This document shows positions 15,478 through 23,487 of a DNA stretch of 24,916 nucleotides, in pieces. Position numbers and translations under genes: made by a program. The notes under the pieces were generated by a model. The model saw only the letters and a list, made by a program, of their open reading frames with translations, was not told the DNA's origin and made no database searches. Source of the stretch: an uncultured Bacteroidales bacterium (GTDB lineage Bacteria > Bacteroidota > Bacteroidia > Bacteroidales > Paludibacteraceae); NCBI GenBank assembly GCA_937891905.1, contig CALATT010000113.1, forward strand, positions 1 to 24,916, in the 5' to 3' direction. How positions within the stretch are numbered: position 1 is the stretch's first letter; every line of letters begins with the position of its first letter.

Positions 15478-16620
15478 ATGCGAAAATTATTTTCTTTATT
15501 AGTATGCACATTGGCGGCAGTCTCTCTTTCTGCTCAAACGGTAGATAAGGCAACGGTAACAGGCAATGCGGATGCAGCAGCAAAAGCAGCTACCGATCTC
15601 AAAAAAGTAGATACAGGAGATAAAGCATGGAAATTCGATGGCTCTCTTGGCCTTAACGCAGCCGCTACAGGTTTGGTTAACTGGGCTGCCGGTGGTAAAA
15701 ACAATGTGAATGGTATTGCCTATGTGAAATTGCACCTTCTGTATCACAAGGATGCTATTGCGTGGGAAACCAATTTTGATACCGACTTCGGAATGACTTG
15801 GATAGACCAAGATGAGGATGCGCTTCAGAAATCAAGTGATAACATCAAATTGGCTACTAAATTCGGTTGGGAATTCAAGGAAAATTGGTATCTGACCGCT
15901 CTTGCTGGTTTCCAAAGCCAATATGCTATCGGTCGCGATTATGTGACGGGTTACAATAATCCTATTTCTAAATGGCTTGCTCCTTCCTACACCGATATTT
16001 CTGTCGGTATTGACTGGAAGAAGAGTTATAAGGGCGCAGACTTCTCCGTTTATCTCTCTCCTATCGCAGGTCGTATCTCTACGGCTTATGTGAGCGAGGC
16101 ATGGAATAAGAAGTATAATGAGGAGTATGCCAAGGAGACGGGTGATAACACCTATGATTTCCGTACAGCCTTGCAAGAGAAATATGGTACTTATACCTAT
16201 AACAAGGAAACAGGCGCAAAAGAGCTTCGTGATTTCCGTGCTGAGTTAGGTTTGAGTTTCAAGGGCGCTATCGCTTATACCTATAAGGATTTTAAAGTGA
16301 GCACTACACTCGCGCTCTTTACTCCTTATCAAGGCAAGGGATATAATGTGCGTGAAATGTGGGAGAAGGAAAATCCAGGCATGGCTTGGGCTGATTCGGG
16401 CAACTATTTTGAATACTCAAATAACAACCGCTACTTCGGCCATTTCGATGTGGATTGGGATGTAGCAATGAGTTATCAGTTCCTCAAGTGCTTGCAGGTT
16501 ACCCTCCAAACTAGTCTTAAATACTATAATGGTACACTCATTGCCAACCATGAGGGCGTCCAGTCTGAGCGAGTTCAGTTCAAGGGCGTGATAGGTCTTG
16601 GCGTGGGTTATTCATTCTAA
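15478..16620 (+). CDS. DUF3078 outer-membrane beta-barrel protein
   Basis: A 380-residue exported protein of unknown function. The signal peptide MRKLFSLLVCTLAAVSLSAQ is followed by a short Ala/Lys/Asp-rich linker (to about residue 55). The rest is a beta-rich, aromatic domain of DUF3078 type: WKFDGSLGLN, LVNWAAGGKNNVNG, WETNFDTDFGMTW, DISVGIDWKKSYKGADFSVYLSPIAGR, ending in VIGLGVGYSF with the terminal Phe usual for BAM-assembled barrels. It lacks the acidic extension of its relative at 1087. It is 11 bp ahead of the small coiled-coil gene and appears to head the zapA-rny operon. The role is unknown. Confidence 0.85.
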   Translation: MRKLFSLLVCTLAAVSLSAQTVDKATVTGNADAAAKAATDLKKVDTGDKAWKFDGSLGLNAAATGLVNWAAGGKNNVNGIAYVKLHLLYHKDAIAWETNFDTDFGMTWIDQDEDALQKSSDNIKLATKFGWEFKENWYLTALAGFQSQYAIGRDYVTGYNNPISKWLAPSYTDISVGIDWKKSYKGADFSVYLSPIAGRISTAYVSEAWNKKYNEEYAKETGDNTYDFRTALQEKYGTYTYNKETGAKELRDFRAELGLSFKGAIAYTYKDFKVSTTLALFTPYQGKGYNVREMWEKENPGMAWADSGNYFEYSNNNRYFGHFDVDWDVAMSYQFLKCLQVTLQTSLKYYNGTLIANHEGVQSERVQFKGVIGLGVGYSF

Positions 16621-16631
16621 ATCTCTGCTAG

Positions 16632-16907
16632 ATGCAATCAATCGAGTCCTTATCTGCTAATGTACAACTCTTATTGCAACGCTATGAGGCATTGCAAGCA
16701 GAGTGTGCGCGGTTGCGTGCCGATAATGCACGCCAGCATGACGAGTTGGTGCATGCGCATGCAGAGTTGGTGGCTCTTGAGCAGAAAAATAGGCGTTTGG
16801 CAACGGCGAACGCACTTACCTCGGTAGAAACAACAGAGGAAGCTACCAAGCGTATCAACGCATTGATTGCACAAGTGGATCGTGCTATACAAGCACTCAA
16901 AAAATAA
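16632..16907 (+). CDS. Small coiled-coil protein upstream of zapA (ZapB-like)
   Basis: A 91-residue soluble protein with no membrane segment or signal. Residues about 8-60 are a continuous heptad-type helix (LLLQRYEALQAECARLRA, then HAELVALEQKNRRLA), followed by a short break and a second helix at 68-91 (EATKRINALIAQVDRAIQAL). Its stop overlaps the zapA start by one base (TAATG), so the two are translationally coupled. Length, coiled coil and position suggest a division-ring partner of ZapA, as ZapB is in Escherichia coli, but this is by context; sequence similarity to ZapB cannot be shown from here. Confidence 0.7.
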   Translation: MQSIESLSANVQLLLQRYEALQAECARLRADNARQHDELVHAHAELVALEQKNRRLATANALTSVETTEEATKRINALIAQVDRAIQALKK

Positions 16908-17197
16908 TGACAACGGATAAGCAACATATCAATCTGCGTCTTGATGCCCATCATGTGGGATTGGATGTACCTCGCGAGGCAGAACCCAATTATCGCGCGG
17001 CAGCCGAGTTGCTCAATAAGCGTTATCAGTATTACTTACGCTTATTGCCTAAAGCATCCGCAGAGCAATTGTGGATGTACACAGCGCTTGAGGTGGCTGT
17101 GGCACTACAATCCGATGTGAGGGAGAAAAGTTTAGAACCCATTGAAGCAGAAATACAACAATTAAATAAGCAAATTTTAGATACACTCAATAAATAA
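16907..17197 (+). CDS. zapA: Cell division protein ZapA
   Basis: ZapA cross-links FtsZ filaments at the division ring. It is 96 residues with the usual two parts: an N-terminal beta domain (HINLRLDAHHVGLDVPREAEPNYRAAAELL, read as two pieces around residues 7-36) and a C-terminal helical dimer segment (EQLWMYTALEVAVALQS, then an acidic coiled coil ending ILDTLNK). The ..YR.AA..LN.....Y pattern is the family signature. The gene overlaps its predecessor by one base and lies 21 bp before rny. Confidence 0.85.
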   Translation: MTTDKQHINLRLDAHHVGLDVPREAEPNYRAAAELLNKRYQYYLRLLPKASAEQLWMYTALEVAVALQSDVREKSLEPIEAEIQQLNKQILDTLNK

Positions 17198-17218
17198 TTC
17201 TATTAAATACTTTAAATT

Positions 17219-18742
17219 ATGTTATATCCTATTATTGCACTTATTATAGGTCTTCTCTTAGGCGCAGGAGGGTACTACCTCGTAGCGCGTATCTCAGGAG
17301 CAAGTATATTGCATAAAGCAGCAGAGGAGGCTGAGATTATTAAGAAAAACAAGATTGTAGAGGCAAAAGAGAAGTTTATCGCCCTTAAGTTAGAGCACGA
17401 TAATCAAGTTCGCGAGCAAGATAAGCGTATTCAGCAGCATGAACAACGATTGCAGCAACGCGAGCAGCAACTCAACCAAAAACAAGGAGATGTACAGCGC
17501 AGCCTCAATGAAGTGAACCAAAAAAATCAACAGATTGAGCAACGCCAACAAGCACTCGACTACAAGCAGCAAGAAGTGGAGCGCATGCACCAAGAAGCAG
17601 AGAAACAATTAGAGCAAATAAGTGGTATCTCTGCCGAGGAAGCAAAGACACAATTAGTGGAAGCACTCAAGGACGAAGCTAAGACAGCCGCAATGTCATA
17701 TATCAATGAGATAATGGATAATGCGCGCTTGGAGGCGAATAAGGAGGCCAAGAAGATTGTGATTCAAACTATCCAACGCGTGGCTTCTGAGACGGCAGCG
17801 GAGAATACCGTTTCTGTCTTCCATATTGAGAATGACGAAGTGAAAGGTCGTATCATCGGTCGCGAGGGACGCAATATCCGCGCATTAGAAGCAGCAACCG
17901 GTGTGGAAATCATCGTAGATGATACGCCAGAAGCAATTACACTCTCTGCTTTTGACCCTGTTCGTCGTGAGATAGCACGCTTGTCACTCCACCAATTGGT
18001 ACAAGATGGTCGTATCCACCCAGCGCGTATCGAGGAAGTAGTGGCTAAGGTTACCAAGCAAGTAGAGGAGGAAATTATCGAAACAGGTAAACGCACCACC
18101 ATTGACCTCGGTGTGCATGGCTTACATCCAGAGTTGATCCGTTTGGTAGGTAGAATGAAATACCGCTCGTCGTATGGACAAAACCTATTGCAACATGCGC
18201 GTGAGACGGCTAACTTATGTGCGGCGATGGCAGGCGAGTTAGGACTCAATGTTAAGGCAGCTAAGCGTGCCGGTTTATTACACGATATAGGCAAGGTATC
18301 TGACGAAGATGTAGAATTGCCACACGCAGAATTGGGTATGAAACTCTGTGAGAAATTTGGTGAAAAACCGGATATATGCAATGCAGTTGGTGCCCACCAC
18401 GACGAGTGTGAGATGAAATCACTCATCGCTCCTATTGTGCAAGCATGCGATGCTATCTCTGGCGCACGCCCAGGTGCAAGACGCGAAATCGTAGAGTCTT
18501 ATGTGAAGCGATTGAATGACCTCGAGAATATGGCGATGTCTTTCCAAGGTGTAGTGAAAACATATGCTCTCCAAGCAGGTCGCGAATTGCGTGTCATCGT
18601 GGGAGCAGATAAACTATCAGATAAAGATACCGAGTTGCTCTCGTTTGACTTGGCAAAGCGTATTCAGGATGAAATGACCTATCCAGGACAAGTCAAGGTG
18701 ACAGTCATCCGTGAGACGCGCGCTATCAACTACGCGAAGTAA
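17219..18742 (+). CDS. rny: Ribonuclease Y
   Basis: Membrane-anchored endoribonuclease that starts mRNA decay. It is 507 residues with the full domain order: N-terminal membrane helix (about 3-22), long Gln/Glu-rich coiled coil (about 30-140), KH RNA-binding domain with GRIIGREGRNI (210-220), HD domain with the metal-binding pair in AGLLHDIGKV (His355-Asp356) and AVGAHHDE, and a C-terminal RNase Y domain (GVVKTYALQAGRELRVIV). The end YPGQVKVTVIRETRAINYAK (last 20 residues) is highly typical. It is the last gene of the operon and ends at a bidirectional terminator. Confidence 0.97.
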   Translation: MLYPIIALIIGLLLGAGGYYLVARISGASILHKAAEEAEIIKKNKIVEAKEKFIALKLEHDNQVREQDKRIQQHEQRLQQREQQLNQKQGDVQRSLNEVNQKNQQIEQRQQALDYKQQEVERMHQEAEKQLEQISGISAEEAKTQLVEALKDEAKTAAMSYINEIMDNARLEANKEAKKIVIQTIQRVASETAAENTVSVFHIENDEVKGRIIGREGRNIRALEAATGVEIIVDDTPEAITLSAFDPVRREIARLSLHQLVQDGRIHPARIEEVVAKVTKQVEEEIIETGKRTTIDLGVHGLHPELIRLVGRMKYRSSYGQNLLQHARETANLCAAMAGELGLNVKAAKRAGLLHDIGKVSDEDVELPHAELGMKLCEKFGEKPDICNAVGAHHDECEMKSLIAPIVQACDAISGARPGARREIVESYVKRLNDLENMAMSFQGVVKTYALQAGRELRVIVGADKLSDKDTELLSFDLAKRIQDEMTYPGQVKVTVIRETRAINYAK

Positions 18743-18762
18743 TATACTTACTTGCATAATAA

Positions 18763-18796
18763 CAAAGGACTTCCGCCTATAGGTAGAAGTCCTTTG
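18763..18796. terminator. Bidirectional terminator between rny and trmN6
   Basis: Perfect 11-bp arms CAAAGGACTTC (18763-18773) and GAAGTCCTTTG (18786-18796). The trmN6 stop codon (18779-18777) lies in the 12-nt loop, and the right arm encodes the last TrmN6 residues. The T run is short on both sides. Confidence 0.75.
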
Positions 18797-19481
18797 CTAA
18801 TTCTTGGTATTGTGTGCTGCGCCCGCCTTCTGCATTTTCTAATACCAACCTATCTTCTCTCAAGATGCTATCCGCCTGTTTGGTCCAAGAGAGCAATACG
18901 CGCCGTACGGGTTTGCACTCCTTACTATATACGCGCGTCACGCGCGAGAGGTATAAACCATGTGCGTCAGCAATAGTGCATACTTCGCTCTCTGCCTCGG
19001 CGGGGAGAATAATACTCAGCCTTCCCCAATCCTTAAGTAAACGCACACTATGTGCAATCAGTTCGGCATACGATAAACTATCCGTATGGCGTGCTAATTC
19101 ACGCCCTTTGTCGGGATTTTTGAGACTATTATTGAAGTAGGGTGGATTGCTGATAATGAGGTCATATAGCGCTTCGTGCTGCCATTCTTGTATGGATGAT
19201 AAATGTGCCTTAAGGCGCTCATTCCATGGTGATTGCGCAAAATTGACGCATGCTTGTTCATAGGCATCAGAGGCGATGTCAATAGCATCTATCTGTGCAT
19301 TAGTTCGCTGGGCAATCATCAAGGCAATCAGTCCACTTCCAGTACCGATATCCAACACACTTCCTGCTGCGGGAACATCCGTCCAGCAACCTAATAGCAC
19401 GCCGTCTGTACCCACTTTCATCGCGCAGCGATCATGCTGCACATGGAATTGTTTGAATGTAAAACCTGTTGATTTGCCCAC
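18777..19481 (-). CDS. trmN6: tRNA1(Val) (adenine37-N6)-methyltransferase
   Basis: SAM-dependent methyltransferase of the YfiC/TrmN6 type, which methylates A37 of tRNA1(Val). It is 234 residues. It begins TGFTFKQFHVQHDRCAMKVGTDGVLLG, matching the family start. The SAM-binding motif I is VLDIGTGSGLIALMIAQ and the acidic motif II is IDAIDIASDA. The catalytic NPPY is in DLIISNPPYFNNSLKNP, a signature of N6-adenine methyltransferases acting on RNA. The start codon is GTG at 19481. It lies 6 bp after the CcdA/TauE-like gene and shares its promoter; it converges on rny. Confidence 0.93.
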   Translation of the reverse strand: MGKSTGFTFKQFHVQHDRCAMKVGTDGVLLGCWTDVPAAGSVLDIGTGSGLIALMIAQRTNAQIDAIDIASDAYEQACVNFAQSPWNERLKAHLSSIQEWQHEALYDLIISNPPYFNNSLKNPDKGRELARHTDSLSYAELIAHSVRLLKDWGRLSIILPAEAESEVCTIADAHGLYLSRVTRVYSKECKPVRRVLLSWTKQADSILREDRLVLENAEGGRSTQYQELAKDFYL

Positions 19482-19487
19482 GATACC

Positions 19488-20219
19488 TTATTTGTTTAGA
19501 AATAATTCTATGCCGTGATGGTGCTCATGTCCACAGTCACAACCCGATTGGTATTCCACCACGCAATGGATAGCCAAATAAATACCAATAAGGATGAATA
19601 AGGCAGCACAGATATGCCTAAACCATTTCTCGAAGGAACCCATCTTGTTGGTGAGATTACCGATATTGATGGCGCTATAACTCACGAGCCATGCAATCAA
19701 CATAATAGGTAGTCCTGTACCTAATCCAAAGATAAATGGCATTAACCAACTCCATGCACTATGCATCGTGAGCGAGATGTCTATCATCGTGAGGAAATAT
19801 ACCAAGCGATGTGGACAGAACGCTATTGCGAAGAAAATACCCAATATGAATGACCATAATCCACTCGCATTGGAATCGGCATTCTGCAAGAATTTACTCA
19901 CGCCATGGTCGTGCTCGTGGTGGTGACCGCTGACTAAAAGCACAATACCGCAAACGAGCATAAAACCAGCTAATATAGGTTCGCCCCAATGACTTAGTAG
20001 ATGCTGAATGCTATTCGTTTGAGCACCCATGAAAAAGGGAATGCTGAGGAGTACATAGGTGGCTAATTTGCCCAAAACAAACATCGCGCCATTCATCAGC
20101 ACTTTGCGTTTGTTATTGATTTCTTTATCTATGTATCCGATAGCTGTGATACTCGTCATAAGGGTGCATGGGTCCAAAATAGTGAGCAATCCAAGCACAA
20201 AAGCAGTAAAAAATTGCAT
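19488..20219 (-). CDS. CcdA/TauE-SafE superfamily membrane protein with His/Cys clusters
   Basis: A 243-residue polytopic inner-membrane protein with about six hydrophobic segments. Two Cys sit where DsbD/CcdA-like proteins have their redox pair: LDPCTLMTSITAIG in segment 1 (Cys18) and IAFCPHRLVYF mid-protein (Cys135). A His-rich loop (HHHEHDHG, 99-106) and a Cys/His tail (CDCGHEHHHG, 227-236) look metal-binding. The layout recalls ArsG-like or CcdA-like transporters of Bacteroidota. Thiol-reductant transfer or metal/arsenical export are the options; sequence does not decide. The ATG at 20219 is preferred; the open frame extends to 20327 but would run through its own promoter. Confidence 0.8.
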   Translation of the reverse strand: MQFFTAFVLGLLTILDPCTLMTSITAIGYIDKEINNKRKVLMNGAMFVLGKLATYVLLSIPFFMGAQTNSIQHLLSHWGEPILAGFMLVCGIVLLVSGHHHEHDHGVSKFLQNADSNASGLWSFILGIFFAIAFCPHRLVYFLTMIDISLTMHSAWSWLMPFIFGLGTGLPIMLIAWLVSYSAINIGNLTNKMGSFEKWFRHICAALFILIGIYLAIHCVVEYQSGCDCGHEHHHGIELFLNK

Positions 20220-20244
20220 AATAAGTAATATTTTTTCAAAAATA

Positions 20245-20276
20245 TTTGCAAAGGTACGGAATTTGTTGTAATTTTG
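20245..20276 (+). promoter_or_regulatory. Bacteroidota promoter for the histidine kinase gene
   Basis: TTTG (20245-20248), exactly 20 bp, then TAATTTTG (20269-20276). The start would be near 20283, leaving about 13 nt before the ATG at 20296. It shares almost all its bases with the opposing promoter at 20249-20280. Confidence 0.7.
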
Positions 20277-20280
20277 CAAA
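20249..20280 (-). promoter_or_regulatory. Bacteroidota promoter for the CcdA/TauE-trmN6 operon
   Basis: On the - strand TTTG (20280-20277), exactly 20 bp, then TACCTTTG (20256-20249). The start would be near 20242, about 23 nt before the ATG at 20219. Confidence 0.75.
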
Positions 20281-20295
20281 CAAAAACGAAAAAAT

Positions 20296-22524
20296 ATGCG
20301 TAAATTTATTCGTTTTATACTATTCATAGCTGTGTTGAGTGCCTTTGTTGGCTGTCATTCCTTCCGAGCAGATAGTGCTCGTTTGCAGCGCCAATTGAAT
20401 GAGCGGATAGCCTATGCCCAGGAGCAGACGGCAGAATTATCTGCCCTCTTAGTGCGTCATGCCCCGATGGATTCTATACGCCTCGTGGCGGAAGCAGATA
20501 GACATTTGCTTTTCTATGTGTTCAATTCGCAGCAGATGGTTTACTGGTCGAATAATTGGCTCTCGACGGACGAAGTGCTGCTGCATAGATACGATAAATG
20601 GCAGTATATGCTCTTCAAGAATGCGCATACGGTGGCATCATGGACGAAGGCCGGCGCATATAATATTCTCACCGTCATTCCAATACGCTATGAATATCCG
20701 TTGGAAACGCGTATGCTGCATAATGGTTTTGTTGAGGGTTTTGATGTGAGTGACCGCCGCGGTATTAGCAATATCAAGAATAATGATCGCATACCCATTT
20801 GTTCCCCCGCAGGCGATTATCTATTCTCTCTCACGCCGCATAAGCCATTAGCAGATAATACATCGGGCTATACATTAGCGTCGCAGTCATTTTCTTTCCG
20901 CGCTTTGTTAGAGTCAGAGGAAAATATGAGTGTGCCTTTTTGGCAGTCTCATAGTCTGCGTGTGCGTTTGTATTTTATATTGTGTATATTCTTTTTCGCT
21001 ATATTGATTGTGATAGGAATAGTGGGATTTATTCGCACTAAGGGTATTCGTAATATGCGCCTTTCCACTCGTATCATGTATGTGATGCTCATGTGTGTGC
21101 TGGCGGTGTTTATTTACTTATTTGTCATGTCCATTCGCTATGTGCGTACGAATTATGAGGATCGGCAGAAGAATGATCTGCTTATCCGTTCGGAATATAT
21201 CCAATCCTATCTTCGCTCGCTGTATTACTGGGATGTGACGCTCACACCCGCCCATGCGAATGGTTTGGAGATAGACTTGCATGATTTGGGCTACGATCTC
21301 AGTCAGGATGTGCATGTCTATTCCTTATCAGGCGAACTGATTGCTTCCTCTTCGCCCGAATTATTCAAAAGTGGCGTACTATCACGCCGAATGGCTCCAA
21401 ATGCTATCTTTTCGCAAATGAATACTGCTGTGTATAGTGAGTATTTAGCTGATCGTCCTTATCTGGTGTCGTATGTTCCTTTTTATAATGGCGCGTTTGT
21501 GCCTATAGGATATATTGCCACCCCGTATTTCTTATCAAAACATGCACTCAATGAAGAAGTGGATGATCTATTGGCTCGTCTCCTTCCGCCGTATATAGGC
21601 ATCTTGCTCTTGGTGTTACTATTCTCCTATTGGGCTGCAAGGAGCATGACAGAACCTATCTCGGTATTGACGGAAAAAATGCGGCATTTTGAGATTGGTG
21701 GCGAGCATAATCATATTGATTATCCTTATCATGATGAGTTGGGACAATTAGTGGACCGCTATAATATGCTGGTGGATAGAGTGGAAGAGTCGGCAGAACA
21801 ACTTGCCAAAGCAGAACGCGAGGGAGCTTGGCAAACGATGGCACGACAAATAGCGCACGAGATCAATAATCCGCTTACGCCGATGAAACTAACGGTGCAG
21901 AGACTGCAACGCTTACATGGCACAGAGCAGTTCGAAGCCTATTTCCAAAAAGCAGGACCTATGCTTATCGAAGAAATGGATAACTTAGCCCATATAGCAC
22001 AGTCGTTTTCTATTTTTGCTAAGCAACCAGAAGTGGTGTCATCGCGAGTGGATGTGGCGCGCAAACTATCGGATGTTATTATGCTCTATGCCACCAATGA
22101 TGAGCAAATACCTATCCGTTATGTTGGACCTGACCAAGGAGTCTTTGTGCAGGCTGATGAGGAGCAGATAAGCCAAGTTTTTGTCAATATATTGCGCAAT
22201 GCAGTCCAGGCACTGTCTAATCGCCAAATAGCGATGATGGATGCAGATAAGCAGTCCATTATAGCTCCAGATATTATCGTTTTATTGAATAATACATATT
22301 CTAAAAAAGAGATAGAAATTTCTATCTCGGATAATGGCCCTGGTATTCCAGAAGAAGCTCAGTCATCTATCTTCCGTCCGAATTTTACTACCAAATCAAA
22401 TGGTAATGGTTTGGGTTTGGCAATCTCTAAGCGTATTGTGGAGGGAACGGGTGGACGTATCACTTTTGAGTCTTCGGATAAGGGCACCACTTTCTATGTG
22501 TATTTGAAGAAAAAGACAAGATAG
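20296..22524 (+). CDS. NtrY-like membrane sensor histidine kinase (orphan)
   Basis: A 742-residue sensor kinase. It starts with a hydrophobic segment (4-20, ending FVGC, a weak lipobox-like site; more likely a membrane anchor). A first extracytoplasmic domain covers about 21-222. Two membrane helices follow (about 224-246 and 259-280), then a second extracytoplasmic segment of about 150 residues, a helix at 432-447 and a HAMP domain (447-498). The kinase core has the phospho-acceptor His521 in QIAHEINNPLTPMK, an N box (VNILRNAVQAL, about 630-640), G1 DNGPGI (679-684) and G2 NGNGLGLAIS. The HEINNPLTPMK form is typical of NtrY-like kinases. No response regulator is in the window and the signal is unknown. 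It is monocistronic with its own promoter and terminator. Confidence 0.93.
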   Translation: MRKFIRFILFIAVLSAFVGCHSFRADSARLQRQLNERIAYAQEQTAELSALLVRHAPMDSIRLVAEADRHLLFYVFNSQQMVYWSNNWLSTDEVLLHRYDKWQYMLFKNAHTVASWTKAGAYNILTVIPIRYEYPLETRMLHNGFVEGFDVSDRRGISNIKNNDRIPICSPAGDYLFSLTPHKPLADNTSGYTLASQSFSFRALLESEENMSVPFWQSHSLRVRLYFILCIFFFAILIVIGIVGFIRTKGIRNMRLSTRIMYVMLMCVLAVFIYLFVMSIRYVRTNYEDRQKNDLLIRSEYIQSYLRSLYYWDVTLTPAHANGLEIDLHDLGYDLSQDVHVYSLSGELIASSSPELFKSGVLSRRMAPNAIFSQMNTAVYSEYLADRPYLVSYVPFYNGAFVPIGYIATPYFLSKHALNEEVDDLLARLLPPYIGILLLVLLFSYWAARSMTEPISVLTEKMRHFEIGGEHNHIDYPYHDELGQLVDRYNMLVDRVEESAEQLAKAEREGAWQTMARQIAHEINNPLTPMKLTVQRLQRLHGTEQFEAYFQKAGPMLIEEMDNLAHIAQSFSIFAKQPEVVSSRVDVARKLSDVIMLYATNDEQIPIRYVGPDQGVFVQADEEQISQVFVNILRNAVQALSNRQIAMMDADKQSIIAPDIIVLLNNTYSKKEIEISISDNGPGIPEEAQSSIFRPNFTTKSNGNGLGLAISKRIVEGTGGRITFESSDKGTTFYVYLKKKTR

Positions 22525-22544
22525 TCCGTATCCATTATATTTCC

Positions 22545-22573
22545 CCACCGCCACCCATTCCGAGTGGCGGTGG
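22545..22573 (+). terminator. Terminator of the histidine kinase gene (repeat copy 1)
   Basis: Perfect 10-bp arms CCACCGCCAC (22545-22554) and GTGGCGGTGG (22564-22573) with a 9-nt loop, followed by ATTTTTATG. The same hairpin recurs at 23320 and, diverged, at 23941. Apart from this and the promoter at 22740-22771, I see no gene in 22525-22841. Confidence 0.9.
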
Positions 22574-22739
22574 ATTTTTATGTTGTTTTAAGTGGATGCC
22601 AGACAATATAAAATACTTGTGATATGTGATTGAAAAGCCGTATAAATTGACAAAAAGAAACTAAATACCCCCCCTCGGCGATAAAAAGATAAAATAACAG
22701 TATAATATGTGTTAAAATATATGTTTTTTTTGAAAAATA

Positions 22740-22771
22740 TTTGCCAGTATCAATTTTTATTAGTACCTTTG
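22740..22771 (+). promoter_or_regulatory. Bacteroidota promoter for the first small lipoprotein
   Basis: TTTG (22740-22743), exactly 20 bp, then TACCTTTG (22764-22771). The transcript would begin with a hairpin (GATTTTAA 22776-22783 / TTAAAATC 22793-22800). A palindrome ATTGATCAAT (22814-22823) lies in the leader before the ATG. Confidence 0.78.
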
Positions 22772-22841
22772 CACCGATTTTAACTCAAGGGATTAAAATC
22801 TATAGTGTTATTTATTGATCAATCATTAAATTTTTACAATT

Positions 22842-23315
22842 ATGAAGAAAGTTTTATTTTATTTGTTAGTAGCCTGCGGTTTATTCCAAGGTTGCATAAC
22901 TGTAGACCCACCCGAAGACCCACGCGATGCCTTTGTAGGCGTGTATTCTTATCAATCAGAAGGTGCTTTAGAGGCTGATTTAGGTATTACAACATTTAAA
23001 TTGCCATTAGATGGCACAGGCGAGTTCACTATTAGCACAGTAGGCGAAGGAGATAAGGTGCAGATAATTGGTTTTAACGATACGATTAACGCGTCTGTTT
23101 CCGGTCAAAATCTTATTCTGGATGTCAATACAATAGCTACAACTGTAAAAGGGTATAATATGCAATTACAATTTGCGAACACCACTGCTACATTGACAGA
23201 CAATATTTTGAATTGGCAAACAGACTTAGAGGCTATTGTTAGTGTTGCTGGTATGAGTATGCGTGTAGGTGGTCAGTTGACAATGAACGCGACCAACCTT
23301 GTTAAGACAGAATAA
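22842..23315 (+). CDS. Small lipoprotein, lipocalin-like, function unknown
   Basis: A 157-residue lipoprotein. The signal peptide MKKVLFYLLVACGLFQGC has a lipobox ending at Cys18, followed by acidic TVDPPEDPRD. The mature part is beta-rich with no Cys or catalytic motif, and opens AFVGVYSYQSEG, resembling the start of small lipocalin-like or beta-barrel lipoproteins. The same AFVG(V/T)(Y/W) entry occurs in the lipoprotein at 23488, so the two are probably distant relatives. It has its own promoter and terminator. No function can be assigned; I do not recognise a named family. Confidence 0.8.
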   Translation: MKKVLFYLLVACGLFQGCITVDPPEDPRDAFVGVYSYQSEGALEADLGITTFKLPLDGTGEFTISTVGEGDKVQIIGFNDTINASVSGQNLILDVNTIATTVKGYNMQLQFANTTATLTDNILNWQTDLEAIVSVAGMSMRVGGQLTMNATNLVKTE

Positions 23316-23319
23316 ATTC

Positions 23320-23348
23320 CCACCGCCACCCATCATGAGTGGCGGTGG
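23320..23348 (+). terminator. Terminator of the first lipoprotein gene (repeat copy 2)
   Basis: Arms CCACCGCCAC (23320-23329) and GTGGCGGTGG (23339-23348), identical to copy 1, with a 9-nt loop differing at three bases. Only a short TTT follows, so it may be a weak terminator. Confidence 0.75.
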
Positions 23349-23392
23349 TTTGATGAAAAATCAAAATCCCAAGTTTTTCCCCAAGTCAAAAA

Positions 23393-23424
23393 TTTGCATA
23401 TGTGCAATTTTTCTTGTATCTTTG
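23393..23424 (+). promoter_or_regulatory. Bacteroidota promoter for the second small lipoprotein
   Basis: TTTG (23393-23396) in TTTGCATATGTGCA, 20 bp, then TATCTTTG (23417-23424). The transcript begins near a small hairpin (ATCCT 23432-23436 / AGGAT 23442-23446). The sequence closely copies the promoter at 15372-15402. Confidence 0.78.
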
Positions 23425-23487
23425 CAGCAAAATCCTAAGTGAGGATGCAATATATTTCTTGTATAACTAATAAAAATTATTACGACT

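Noticed and set aside
18752..18976. A 74-residue + strand reading frame after rny
   Set aside because: It runs through the terminator and antisense to trmN6, with no supporting feature.
20220..20327. Longer start (20327) for the CcdA/TauE-like gene
   Set aside because: It would place the promoter and the start of the divergent kinase gene inside the coding region.
22545..23348. Integron-type attC sites
   Set aside because: The hairpins are short, perfectly paired, placed right after stop codons and followed by T runs; they read as terminators. No integrase is present.
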